Assembly: GCA_031292355.1 (NCBI GenBank)
Contig: JARLHI010000054.1
Location: forward strand, 186,001 to 250,000
Origin: Candidatus Obscuribacterales bacterium
GTDB taxonomy: Bacteria; Cyanobacteriota; Vampirovibrionia; Obscuribacterales; Obscuribacteraceae
Direction: 5' to 3'
DNA: 64,000 nt
A model generated the notes under the pieces. The model saw only the letters and a list, made by a program, of their open reading frames with translations. It was not told where the DNA came from and did not search any database. Positions within the stretch are counted from its first letter, which is position 1, and every line of letters starts with the position of its first letter. The position numbers were made by a program, and so were the translations under genes. Shown piece after piece: positions 56,883 to 64,000 of the stretch.

Positions 56883-57746
56883 TTAAGGTTGAGGAAACGA
56901 AATAAAACGCCCGAACTGGCACACTTCTTTCAATGGCACCGGAGCCAGGTCTTTGTTTTCTCCTTCTTCGTGGTCGTTTGATGTTTGCGCTGTCTTCAAA
57001 AGTTCGCTCCGGGGCACTATGACCAAATTTTTGTCGACATCACAAGACAGAACAGGATACGCGGTACTCTGCTTCAAGATGGTTGAAAAGTCGATTAGTT
57101 CACCGACTCCTTTTGTGGAAAAAAGGACAGGCTGGTGCTGTCGCATTTCCTCTTGCAGAGTTTTCGCAAGGTCAGTTTCTGTCATTTCGCCTATCCGCAT
57201 AGTTTTTATTTTCTTTCCAGTTAAGGTCTCAAGAATCGTCTGAATCGCTGGTTGCCACGCATCTTCTGTTCCATAGACACCCTGCCCTTTGGGGAATTTC
57301 TTACTGATAGCACAGCCGAGAATCTTCCGCCACAAAGGATGTTTGGCTTGTTTGTAACGAGCGAGATCTTCATCGTCAACTACATATTCTTGTTCATCAT
57401 CTGGAAAAATGACAGTATAAGGTGTCTGTCCCTCACTTTTCTTGATCATCGATGCAATTTGTTTTGCTCCAGATGCGGTGCTAGCTAGAGCAATAATGCC
57501 GCTTGGCGCCCATCCATTTGCACCAACTACCAGCAACTGGGATTTAACACTATTCAAAATTTCATCGGCTTTGAATAATGATTCTTCTGTGGTGGCAGTA
57601 GCTGGCTTTAGTGCTGCTTTCTGGCGTTCTTTGAGAGCAGAAGCAGGCATGTATTTGTTGAGCACCAAAGCTGCGCCCGTGCTAAGCATGATCAGCACCA
57701 AGAACGCTGCCACAATCAATGAAATTACTTTCTGCCTACTGTTCAA
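56883..57746 (-). CDS. Membrane-anchored calpain-like protein, catalytic triad lost
   Basis: 287 residues from a TTG. A membrane helix at about 8-30. The rest follows the calpain (C2) papain-like fold pattern: GANGWAPSGIIALASTASGA corresponds to the QGxxGDCWFLAAL helix, with Ser82 where Cys should be. TPYTVIFPDDEQEYVV and LWRKILGCAISKKF match the next calpain blocks. The block where family members have HAYTV reads QSTAYPV (Thr228 replacing His). The final LxNPWG is not seen (VIVPRS). So all three triad residues appear changed. It may be a binding pseudoenzyme. This is a motif alignment by eye and moderately sure. Confidence 0.6.
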   Translation of the reverse strand: MNSRQKVISLIVAAFLVLIMLSTGAALVLNKYMPASALKERQKAALKPATATTEESLFKADEILNSVKSQLLVVGANGWAPSGIIALASTASGAKQIASMIKKSEGQTPYTVIFPDDEQEYVVDDEDLARYKQAKHPLWRKILGCAISKKFPKGQGVYGTEDAWQPAIQTILETLTGKKIKTMRIGEMTETDLAKTLQEEMRQHQPVLFSTKGVGELIDFSTILKQSTAYPVLSCDVDKNLVIVPRSELLKTAQTSNDHEEGENKDLAPVPLKEVCQFGRFISFPQP

Positions 57747-57812
57747 AATATCTCAAAAAAAGACTGCCAACACGTTTAGTTTATCAGGCCGCGCAAATTA
57801 TTTTATTATCGT

Positions 57813-58811
57813 CTATCCAGGGAAACGTTCAGTCTTTAGAAGCGACCTTGTTCTTGAAAAAATATTGCTGACCTCGTTCTTGCCAAATTGCAATTCCTGC
57901 ATAAATTCTCGGCCTGGTTTCGAGGTAAATTTTGTCAGGAAATGGTCGAGCTTCCCAAGCGTTGGATCCGATATTGGTTCGCCGCTGAATTGTTCAATGG
58001 CTGGTCTTGAAGGATAGTCATTTTGGAAGGCGCGATGATCTAGATCTATGTTAGCGATCCGCAATTCGCCCGGTTTTGCCTTCACTGCAACATTGCGGGG
58101 ATAACCATCGTGATCACCAAAGACTGTAATTCGCTCGGCCACTGTTTGCTCGAGCAAGTCTCTTACATGATCCTGATAGCCAAAGGTATTGTTAAAAGTA
58201 TGCGACCTGAATAAGTCACCATATCCAGTATCAGCTTCGCTTTGACCGTATGTGCGCCAGTCGCGAACACGCAGTTGAGCCGAGAGGCTGCGACCAAAAC
58301 GCTCCTGAACAAGTGATTTACCAATACCAGAAGCTGCATCGGGTCGCACCACAGTTACAGGAAAGTCGTTAGTAAAAGCCGACGCATAGTGCAAATTATA
58401 GGCGCCTACTTCATTTCTAAAGCGATCTGGCACGAAATCGCCGGCCGACCTTACCAAAGCAAACTTTACAGCTCCCGTTGGCTCAGCTTCAAAATAGCCA
58501 GACTTAATTGTTTTGCGTGCTTCCTTGACGGCAAACGGTGCACTATCGGCGTTTGGCAGGACGTTGTGAATTTCCAGATCGCGCACACCAAAGCTCGGGT
58601 GAAAAGTACCTTGAGAAAGGAGATGTTCGAGTCCTTTGCGCTCATTATCGCGGCTGGCTCGAAGTCCCAAGTCGCGTTCACTCATTTTGGGCAAATCAGC
58701 AACAAACTCTGCCCATTTCGATGAGCGTATCAAAGGCAGCTCGGCAACCCGTCCTAGCACGGACGGTGCTTCTTCCAGGGCTATTTTTGCTACTTCAAAG
58801 ACTAGTGGCAT
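57813..58811 (-). CDS. Kinase-fold-like protein with an HDxxxxN / DxD motif
   Basis: About 332 residues from an ATG at 58811; the frame extends to 58874 but would overlap the divergent gene start, and neither start has a clear ribosome site. Near residue 225-260 (of the longer count, about 245-280) the block VFGDHDGYPRNVAV and IANIDLDHRAF resembles the catalytic loop (His-Asp then Asn) and metal-binding Asp of atypical kinases such as PI3K-like or Fam20/HipA-like ones. An earlier VRPDAASGIGKSLVQERFG might supply a Lys/Glu pair. No other domain recognised. Substrate unknown. Confidence 0.55.
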   Translation of the reverse strand: MPLVFEVAKIALEEAPSVLGRVAELPLIRSSKWAEFVADLPKMSERDLGLRASRDNERKGLEHLLSQGTFHPSFGVRDLEIHNVLPNADSAPFAVKEARKTIKSGYFEAEPTGAVKFALVRSAGDFVPDRFRNEVGAYNLHYASAFTNDFPVTVVRPDAASGIGKSLVQERFGRSLSAQLRVRDWRTYGQSEADTGYGDLFRSHTFNNTFGYQDHVRDLLEQTVAERITVFGDHDGYPRNVAVKAKPGELRIANIDLDHRAFQNDYPSRPAIEQFSGEPISDPTLGKLDHFLTKFTSKPGREFMQELQFGKNEVSNIFSRTRSLLKTERFPG

Positions 58812-58863
58812 AATGTGAGGATAGTGCCGTTCAACCAGCCCTACAAGTGGGGAAAATACGCAA

Positions 58864-59799
58864 ATGTGGGTCATAGAGATAGATCACTTTGGCCCACCAT
58901 CGACGATGGTAAAGCGGCTTGTCGACACCCCTAAACCGGCCGCCCATCAAGTCCTTGTAGAAGTGAGGGCTAGTGGTGTTAATCCCAAAGACACTTACAT
59001 TCGCAAAGGTCGACTGGCGCTACTAAGCGGCAAAAAATTTCCCATGCGCCTGGGGTACGACCTGGCCGGTATTGTGCAAGAGTGCGGGCACGAACAAAGC
59101 CAATTTAAAGAAGGCGACCGAGTTTTCGGCTCGATTAGCGCCTGGACAGGGGGCGCCTATGCCGAATTTGCGGCAGTAGATGTCAGCGAACTGGCGATAT
59201 TACCTGATTCATTGACTTTTGAGCAGGGCGCTTCGTTACCCATTGCAGCGCTTACCTCTTATCAGGCTCTGACAAAACTTGTCCGCATCAAAAGCGGTGA
59301 GCAAATTTTGATTAATGGCGCATCTGGTGGAGTGGGAATTTTCGCTATACAATTAGCAAAGTATTTTGGCGCGGACGTGACCACTCTCTCAAGCGCAGCA
59401 AATTTGGATTTCTGCCGCGAACTTGGCGCTAACACTGCCCTCGACTATCGGACTACATCTACAAAAAGCTTGAGCAAAAGATTCGAAGTCGTATTTGACG
59501 TCTTCGGCAATCATTCCTTTGCCGACGTCAAAGATATTTTGTCCGCACGGGGTATTTACATAACAACAGTGCCGCGTTTTGAGATCTTCAAAGACACCGT
59601 TTTGACACCAATCGGTAAGCGAGCAAGGCTGATCATTGTCAAATCGAATTCTTCGGATTTAGACACTATTGCCGGACTGACGGCGACAGGAGTGATTCAG
59701 ACAATTGTCGACAAGTTCTTTTCTTTCGATGAAGTAACAGACGCACATAAATACAGCGAAACGCATCGAGCGCGCGGAAAGATAGTACTAGTGAGGTGA
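58864..59799 (+). CDS. Zinc-free quinone-oxidoreductase-like MDR protein
   Basis: 311 residues. Medium-chain dehydrogenase lacking zinc ligands: ASGVNPKDTYIRKG, GYDLAGIVQECG, ILINGASGGVGIFAIQLAKYFGA (nucleotide motif near residue 155) and a final RARGKIVLVR. This is the QOR family, NADPH-dependent reduction of quinones or enones. GGGGAA before the ATG at 58864. It may be in one transcript with the secreted protein gene that starts 8 nt after it. Confidence 0.9.
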   Translation: MWVIEIDHFGPPSTMVKRLVDTPKPAAHQVLVEVRASGVNPKDTYIRKGRLALLSGKKFPMRLGYDLAGIVQECGHEQSQFKEGDRVFGSISAWTGGAYAEFAAVDVSELAILPDSLTFEQGASLPIAALTSYQALTKLVRIKSGEQILINGASGGVGIFAIQLAKYFGADVTTLSSAANLDFCRELGANTALDYRTTSTKSLSKRFEVVFDVFGNHSFADVKDILSARGIYITTVPRFEIFKDTVLTPIGKRARLIIVKSNSSDLDTIAGLTATGVIQTIVDKFFSFDEVTDAHKYSETHRARGKIVLVR

Positions 59800-59806
59800 A
59801 AAGGCT

Positions 59807-60355
59807 GTGGCTCTAAAAAACTTGTGTCAATGTGTTTTACAAACGATGATCCTCTTTTTGCTTACTTGTAGCTGCAATATGGCAGTTTGCGATCAAGCCC
59901 GGTCTGCGGAAACAGCAAAAACAAATAGTTTAAGCAAACAAGCGATTCGCAATAGTGATTGCGTTGTCTTCAATTTGGGCGAAGGACCAAATCATGTCGT
60001 TAGTGTCCACCAGGGGACATTCAAAAACGACGACGAAAAAGGGGCTGTCAGTGATGAATTATTTGCTCAGGGCAAGCTTGACGGTGAAGCGTCAGCAGTG
60101 GTTTTTGTCGACTGGAACACCGGCGGTTCAGGCTGGTTTGAAGAACTGGCTCTTTTTCGTTTGCGTAAAGGTAAGGTCTGTTGCACCGGCATTTACTCTT
60201 TAGAAGATAGAGCCAGTGTGAAGAAACTAAGTATTCAAAACAACGAAGTTGTTCTCGATTGGCTCAGACACTCAGACACAGACGCAGCACCATTGCCTTC
60301 AAAACACGAAGTGTTACGGTTAAAGAGCAGCCAATTTGAAAAGTGCGGTCCTTGA
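59807..60355 (+). CDS. Secreted LppP/LprE-like protein
   Basis: 182 residues from a GTG. Signal peptide about 1-28 with cysteines near the end. The mature part shows KLDGEASAVVFVDWNTGGSG, LALFRLRKGKVCCTGIYS and KKLSIQNNEVVLDWLRH, a pattern of secreted proteins (LppP/LprE-like) seen in actinobacteria and others. Function unknown. It is only 8 nt after the quinone reductase gene and may be translationally coupled. A 14-bp tandem repeat begins at its stop codon. Confidence 0.65.
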   Translation: MALKNLCQCVLQTMILFLLTCSCNMAVCDQARSAETAKTNSLSKQAIRNSDCVVFNLGEGPNHVVSVHQGTFKNDDEKGAVSDELFAQGKLDGEASAVVFVDWNTGGSGWFEELALFRLRKGKVCCTGIYSLEDRASVKKLSIQNNEVVLDWLRHSDTDAAPLPSKHEVLRLKSSQFEKCGP

Positions 60356-60389
60356 ATTCCAGTTTTTGAATTCCAGTTTTTGAAAATCA
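60352..60389. repeat. 14-bp tandem repeat at a stop codon
   Basis: TTGAATTCCAGTTT at 60352-60365 is followed directly by a second perfect copy at 60366-60379 and a degraded third beginning TTGAAAATCAG. The first unit contains the TGA of the secreted protein, and the array ends at the convergent TPR gene stop. It may be a slippage duplication. Confidence 0.8.
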
Positions 60390-61130
60390 GTCAAGACCGG
60401 CGTCTCGCCTCTTTCGATCTTTGGCAGCAAGTTCTGTTTTCCCTAATTTGTCATAGCAATTAGCGCGCATATCATAGTAATCACGCCTGTCTGATGCCTG
60501 CCTGATTGCTTCGTTCCAATCCTCAAGCGCCTTTTGATAATTGCCCATCGCCACGTATATTCTGGCGCGCAGGGCGTGCCTATAATTATCAGGTTTGAGA
60601 CTGACCATGACATTCGCGTCAGCCAGAGCTTTATCATAGTGCTTGGTCACTGTGTAGAGTTGGGTTCGATCAAACCAGTAATCCCAAACCTTTGGTTCTC
60701 TTTTTATGTCTATATTAAATTGCTCGAGCGCTTGTGGAAACTTCTCAAACTGACATAGAGCTAGTCCATACAAGCGGTGGTAAACGAGCGGCACAGGCTC
60801 CTTTGCGGTTTTGAAATACTCCTGAAAGTCCCTCAACGCGCGCTCAAATTCTTCTTGACGAAAATAGCAGACTCCCCGCAATGCATAAGCCTCCGTCGCA
60901 TCAGGGTTTCTGCCAATCAATCCACTTAGAATTGGCAGCGCCTCTGCGAACTGTTGATGATCAATCAATTCTCGAATCGACGTTAAAGCAGGCTCTGTAC
61001 TACTTTTACCAGCAGCAAAAGAGTCCGACCCAGAACCAAAGCAGGCACTAAATACAGTGCCTATGACAGCAACAAGGTGGACCATAATTTTCTTGTCTAA
61101 TTTGACGTGCAAAGACTTGCTCTGATTCAT
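60387..61130 (-). CDS. Secreted or lipoprotein TPR protein
   Basis: About 247 residues from the ATG at 61130 (a GTG at 61181 would add 17 residues and no better ribosome site). A signal region with a near-lipobox (VFSAC) at about residues 16-30 is followed by five to six TPR units: AYALRGVCYFRQEEFERALR, RLYGLALCQFEKFPQALEQF, RHALRARIYVAMGNYQKALE and a final MRANCYDKLGKTELAAKDR. The last block is close to the end of the TPR protein at 34009. Probably a periplasmic or outer-surface scaffold. Confidence 0.82.
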   Translation of the reverse strand: MNQSKSLHVKLDKKIMVHLVAVIGTVFSACFGSGSDSFAAGKSSTEPALTSIRELIDHQQFAEALPILSGLIGRNPDATEAYALRGVCYFRQEEFERALRDFQEYFKTAKEPVPLVYHRLYGLALCQFEKFPQALEQFNIDIKREPKVWDYWFDRTQLYTVTKHYDKALADANVMVSLKPDNYRHALRARIYVAMGNYQKALEDWNEAIRQASDRRDYYDMRANCYDKLGKTELAAKDRKRRDAGLD

Positions 61131-61305
61131 CGTTGTATTGTCGCACAAAATTTTGGGCACCGACCTTATGCAGCGGTCCACTAACCGGTCTGCTATCCTC
61201 GCAGTGAATCAGCTTCTTCAATCCTAACTGCCAAAAATTATCTTATAAAACAAATAACTTATCGAAGCCTTAAACCTCCTCGAACATGCTTATGCGAGCA
61301 ATCGC

Positions 61306-61431
61306 GTGAATTTTCAAAATCAACAAGCTGCCAAAGCGGTTAATCACGAAAACGAAATGCTCTACATTAGGAATCAGCACCTGGAATACTATCGCCCGAC
61401 AGGCACTGTCTACGCAGTACCAAATTACTGA
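61306..61431 (+). CDS. Possible small ORF or gene remnant (41 aa)
   Basis: In the 465 nt between the TPR gene start and the peptidase gene, an open frame runs from a GTG at 61306 to a TGA at 61431 and is open even earlier to a TAA at about 61253, giving a coding-like chain with NHENEMLYIRNQHLEYY and a YRPTGTVYAVPNY end. No ribosome site is seen. It may be a short gene or the end of a decayed one. Otherwise I see nothing in this intergenic stretch except a duplicated GATCGA near 61562-61580. Confidence 0.25.
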   Translation: MNFQNQQAAKAVNHENEMLYIRNQHLEYYRPTGTVYAVPNY

Positions 61432-61595
61432 TTGCCCACAGATGTCAAAATGATCTGACGCGAACGCGATTAAATTCGCCGAAGAAGCTCCATCGAGAAG
61501 ACATTTATACTTTTAGTGGGTTATCCTAAGTCGTAACGCGATTACACAGCGCGCCATTAGACGATCGATTGTTGAGATCGACTGGAAAGGAGCCC

Positions 61596-62699
61596 ATGCC
61601 ATATTCGCCGTCGGAGTCGAGTTTGGAACTACAAACTTCGCCCACCTACTCGCCTGCTTACTACTCTTTCGTCAAATGTGCCAACACGGTCGGCTATTTT
61701 TCTCTCCTTTATTTGACATGGCGATTTTTCACACATCATCACGACTGGCTTTTATCAACCGGTTGTGTTGTCTTAAGCGGCTGCTGGCTGGCTATGACAA
61801 GAATCAAAGTCGATCATCTTTTGCAGACCTATTTTGATATATTGTCACGCATCGAGTTGCAATTACCGGTTGTACTTGGCTTGATACTGAGTGCGGTGGC
61901 AATTGAAGCGAAGGCATACCATCCTATTTTTCATGTCGCGGCGCTCGGCGAGATGGCTGGTTGGATCTACATTTACGTTCTCTATAGACGCAATCAAAAG
62001 AAATTTAAAAAGCAAGGCTATGGCCCGGTGCCCTTTAACACCTGGGTAAATCCACCAGCCTCAGTTCTTAAAGCTGGTGATTTGATTTTGACGAGCGGTA
62101 ATATTGCCAAAGAATTGCACGAAAGTGTAGGACATGCCGAGATGGTTTTAAAAATGCCAGACGGTGGACTCGGACTATTTAGTTCATACATGGCCAAAGG
62201 CACAATTATTCATCCAATCGAGGAGCTAACCGGTCCGTCCTACAAAGGACATTATGTAGCATTGCATTTGCGTCAACCATGGTCGAGCACGCAAGAAAGT
62301 GAGGCGACAAAAATGGCAGAACAAATGATTCTCACCAACAAACAATGGGCTGCCGCAGAGAACATCCGCGTGACCAAGCGTATTGACTTCCTGCCGTTAC
62401 CGGAGTCGCTAAAAGCGCCCCTGCGCAAAATATTCTACGCCAGTGGCTATGACTGGTTCGGCACCTTTATGGGTCGAGTAACAGACAATCGCTGGACTTG
62501 CATTGGCGCCGCCCTGGAACTCTACAGAAGAATGGGTGTCAAGACAAATAAATACGGCACCGGATTACTCGGCGTGGGCACCACCTTGCTGGATCCCATA
62601 CTACCTGTGCGATTTCTCGCCGATCCAGCTTTCGAACTGATCACGATCAACGAATTAGAACTGGCAATTGCGCCCAAAGACAAACTCAATCGCCAATGA
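61596..62699 (+). CDS. Membrane-anchored YiiX-like permuted papain-fold peptidase
   Basis: 367 residues from the ATG at 61596, behind AAAGGAG. Hydrophobic helices at about 30-45, 52-68 and 90-130 form an N-terminal membrane part. The C-terminal domain (about 155-350) has PASVLKAGDLILTSG, with His180 in SVGHAEMVL and Cys302 in RWTCIGAALELY, the order (His before Cys) seen in permuted NlpC/P60 (YiiX/YebB-like) enzymes. These hydrolyse amides, perhaps of wall peptides or lipids. The specific substrate is unknown. A broken histidine kinase end lies just after it. Confidence 0.75.
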   Translation: MPYSPSESSLELQTSPTYSPAYYSFVKCANTVGYFSLLYLTWRFFTHHHDWLLSTGCVVLSGCWLAMTRIKVDHLLQTYFDILSRIELQLPVVLGLILSAVAIEAKAYHPIFHVAALGEMAGWIYIYVLYRRNQKKFKKQGYGPVPFNTWVNPPASVLKAGDLILTSGNIAKELHESVGHAEMVLKMPDGGLGLFSSYMAKGTIIHPIEELTGPSYKGHYVALHLRQPWSSTQESEATKMAEQMILTNKQWAAAENIRVTKRIDFLPLPESLKAPLRKIFYASGYDWFGTFMGRVTDNRWTCIGAALELYRRMGVKTNKYGTGLLGVGTTLLDPILPVRFLADPAFELITINELELAIAPKDKLNRQ

Positions 62700-62734
62700 A
62701 GTAGCCGTTTCACTACTGGCTAGCTGCTGAGAAA

Positions 62735-62938
62735 GGACAGGACACAGGTATAGGCATCCCAGAAAAACAAATTGAAAAACTGTTTACACCATTCACTCAG
62801 GCAAGCGAATCGACGTCTAGACTTTTTGGTGGCACGGGACTTGGGCTTTCAATAGCGCACCAGTACATCCAGCTGATGGGTGGCAAAACAGGCTTGAACA
62901 GCGAGTTCGGCAAGGGCACAACCGTCTGGTTTACTTAG
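62735..62938 (+). pseudogene. Remnant of a histidine kinase (C-terminal HATPase part)
   Basis: A frame with no start codon translates to the end of a kinase ATPase domain: DTGIGIPEKQIEKLF (G1 box), FTPFTQ (F box), SRLFGGTGLGLSIA (G2 box) and a final GKGTTVWFT before the TAG at 62938. About 65 residues remain. The upstream part, including the N box, is gone, and the frame upstream closes at a TAG right after the peptidase stop. It is a deletion remnant of a sensor kinase. Confidence 0.85.
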
Positions 62939-62996
62939 CCTGCGTCCAATCCTGAGTAAGCGATTTTTTTTGCCCTCATTACAAACTTACCGATTG

Positions 62997-63755
62997 TCAA
63001 TGAGAACCAGAAGGCAACGGTTTCTTAAAGGAAAAGGTAAATTCCAGCGGCACGGACTGCCCCAGATTCTCCGGCAGAGGATTAAATTGAGCAGATCGAA
63101 GAGATGACTTGGCGTGGTCATCAAATGAGGTGTCGCCTGATGACCTCATAACTCTGATATTAACGGCTTTTCCGCTGCGGACGACGTCAAATCTCAGAAC
63201 TGCATCGCGGTCTTGATCGCTTAGTGGTGGTCTCCACTGACTTTCGATCACGGCGGCGACACTGCGCACATACTGCTCTCGATCAGAACCTGCCATTTTG
63301 ATAACTGCTGGTTGATTAGCCAGCTGAATCTTATAGATATTCATGCACAGCGGAAATCCGAAACCGAGCCACGCTAAAAAAGCGACCACTAGCAAACAAA
63401 GTAAAGCTGTCGCAGAGACGTCAGAAGGCGACCTTTCTCTGATTTCCTTTTTCAATTTCTTCGCTTTGGCCAAAAGCGATGCCTGAGTGACATTAGCCAG
63501 CAGAACGTCCAGGAACTTGACGTCACAAACGAGTCGCTGACCTCTAGATAAGTCTTCAAGAATCAAATGATCGTCATCGACGCCATCAAGTTTTAAATCC
63601 CAATCTTCAGCATGAAGCACATCGAGGACAATGCCTTGCTTATCAGCAAGTAAGATCTCTCCTCTGTCTGCGCCCACGGTATATGGACGGGCTCGCGACT
63701 GTCCCGTCTGATAAAGCATCGCTTTGAACTTAACTGTTAGACTACGTTTGCTCAC
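62997..63755 (-). CDS. Single-pass protein with a TonB/TolA-like C-terminal domain
   Basis: 252 residues from a GTG (an ATG at 63719 is an alternative). Residues 1-110 form a soluble N-terminal domain of unknown type (about 12-100, ILLADKQGIVLDVLHAEDWD). A membrane helix covers about 115-137. The C-terminal part (about 158-248) has a TonB/TolA-like domain with VIESQWRPPLSDQD, FDVVRSGKAVNIRVMRSSG and AQFNPLPENLGQSVPLEF. The last block is close to APFDPLPEEFGEQALLQL in the giant protein at 18440. This N-in/C-out layout would place the TonB-like part outside the membrane. No ExbB/ExbD is nearby. Confidence 0.78.
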   Translation of the reverse strand: MSKRSLTVKFKAMLYQTGQSRARPYTVGADRGEILLADKQGIVLDVLHAEDWDLKLDGVDDDHLILEDLSRGQRLVCDVKFLDVLLANVTQASLLAKAKKLKKEIRERSPSDVSATALLCLLVVAFLAWLGFGFPLCMNIYKIQLANQPAVIKMAGSDREQYVRSVAAVIESQWRPPLSDQDRDAVLRFDVVRSGKAVNIRVMRSSGDTSFDDHAKSSLRSAQFNPLPENLGQSVPLEFTFSFKKPLPSGSH

Positions 63756-63847
63756 TAAATAATTCTAAATGCCCGGCCAGTAATGTTCCAAAAAGGGTAT
63801 TACTTTCAGTAACTACCAGATCAGTCTGTTTGTCAAACGGTTAAGGC

Positions 63848-64000
63848 ATGTCAGTCGTCTCAAAACTATTCGCAAGAAGTGTCCCAATAATTGAATTTGT
63901 GATTCCGCTGGCGTGCTTTTTAATTGCTGCCTGTTTTCTGCCTGACTATTTTCAAACGGCATTCGGAGACCCATTTGGAGTGTGGCTCCTGGGGGCGATG
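63848..64000 (+). CDS. Partial membrane protein, C-terminus beyond the right edge
   Basis: Starts at the ATG at 63848 with AAGG upstream and stays open to base 64000 (51 codons). It has a hydrophobic helix at about residues 16-31 (FVIPLACFLIAACFLP) and perhaps a second at the end. No family can be named from so little. Confidence 0.55.
   Translation, partial: MSVVSKLFARSVPIIEFVIPLACFLIAACFLPDYFQTAFGDPFGVWLLGAM

Noticed and set aside
1..64000. CRISPR array, prophage, insertion sequence or rRNA
   Set aside because: No regularly spaced repeat set, no transposase or integrase motif, no terminal inverted repeats and no rRNA-like sequence were seen. Only small repeats are present.

Overview
The window is a bacterial chromosome segment at moderate GC, densely coded on both strands and without a large mobile element. 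The mix points to a non-photosynthetic relative of the cyanobacteria, most likely the Melainabacteria/Vampirovibrionia (Obscuribacterales type). The hints are many secreted TPR and Gly/His-rich proteins, PDZ/TPR/TonB-like proteins, a fasciclin protein, and large hydrolases carrying long Ala/Gly-rich N-terminal regions. This assignment is an inference from style and has not been tested against a database.

Layout. 1-7.3 kb holds mostly lineage-specific secreted or membrane proteins, an ABM-fold protein and a stand-alone CHASE3 sensor. 7.6-11 kb has an MFS sugar porter, a 3-hydroxyisobutyrate-dehydrogenase-like enzyme, and a fasciclin gene with a terminator. 11-16.9 kb has an AlkZ/YcaQ-like glycosylase overlapping recD2, an orphan MazF-like toxin, a zinc alcohol dehydrogenase and a two-ABM membrane protein. 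16.9-18.2 kb carries small secreted His-rich peptides around a zinc-ribbon protein. 18.4-22.9 kb is one 1472-residue PDZ/repeat/TonB-like protein, followed by ychF. 24-29.2 kb holds SRPBCC and Dabb proteins, a paralogous pair of secreted proteins, an aldo/keto reductase and two single-pass microproteins. 29.3-31.1 kb contains tRNA-Gln(CTG) and umuDC, where UmuD lacks its Ser-Lys dyad. 31-41.5 kb holds a GH14 beta-amylase, a Gly/Met-rich repeat protein with a coupled TPR gene, a PfpI protein and a beta-phosphoglucomutase-GH65 fusion. 41.6-51.9 kb has a trypsin-like protease, membrane proteins, a giant Lhr helicase, and an SPW-VKOR protein beside an epimerase. 52-64 kb has a CrtI-like oxidase, pgi, a PepSY-type membrane protein, a degenerate calpain-like protein, a kinase-like protein, a quinone-reductase-like enzyme, a YiiX-like permuted peptidase, a histidine-kinase remnant and a second TonB-like protein.

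Connections. Beta-amylase, the GH65/beta-PGM fusion and Pgi could form a phosphorolytic route from alpha-glucan through maltose to glucose-6-phosphate and fructose-6-phosphate; the specificity of the GH65 part is not readable here. RecD2, the AlkZ-like glycosylase, UmuDC and Lhr make the window rich in DNA-repair genes. The best targets for a second look are the catalytically dead, short-armed UmuD, the calpain-like protein that has lost its triad, the beta-amylase architecture, and three helically phased 10-bp repeats in front of the CrtI-like oxidase.
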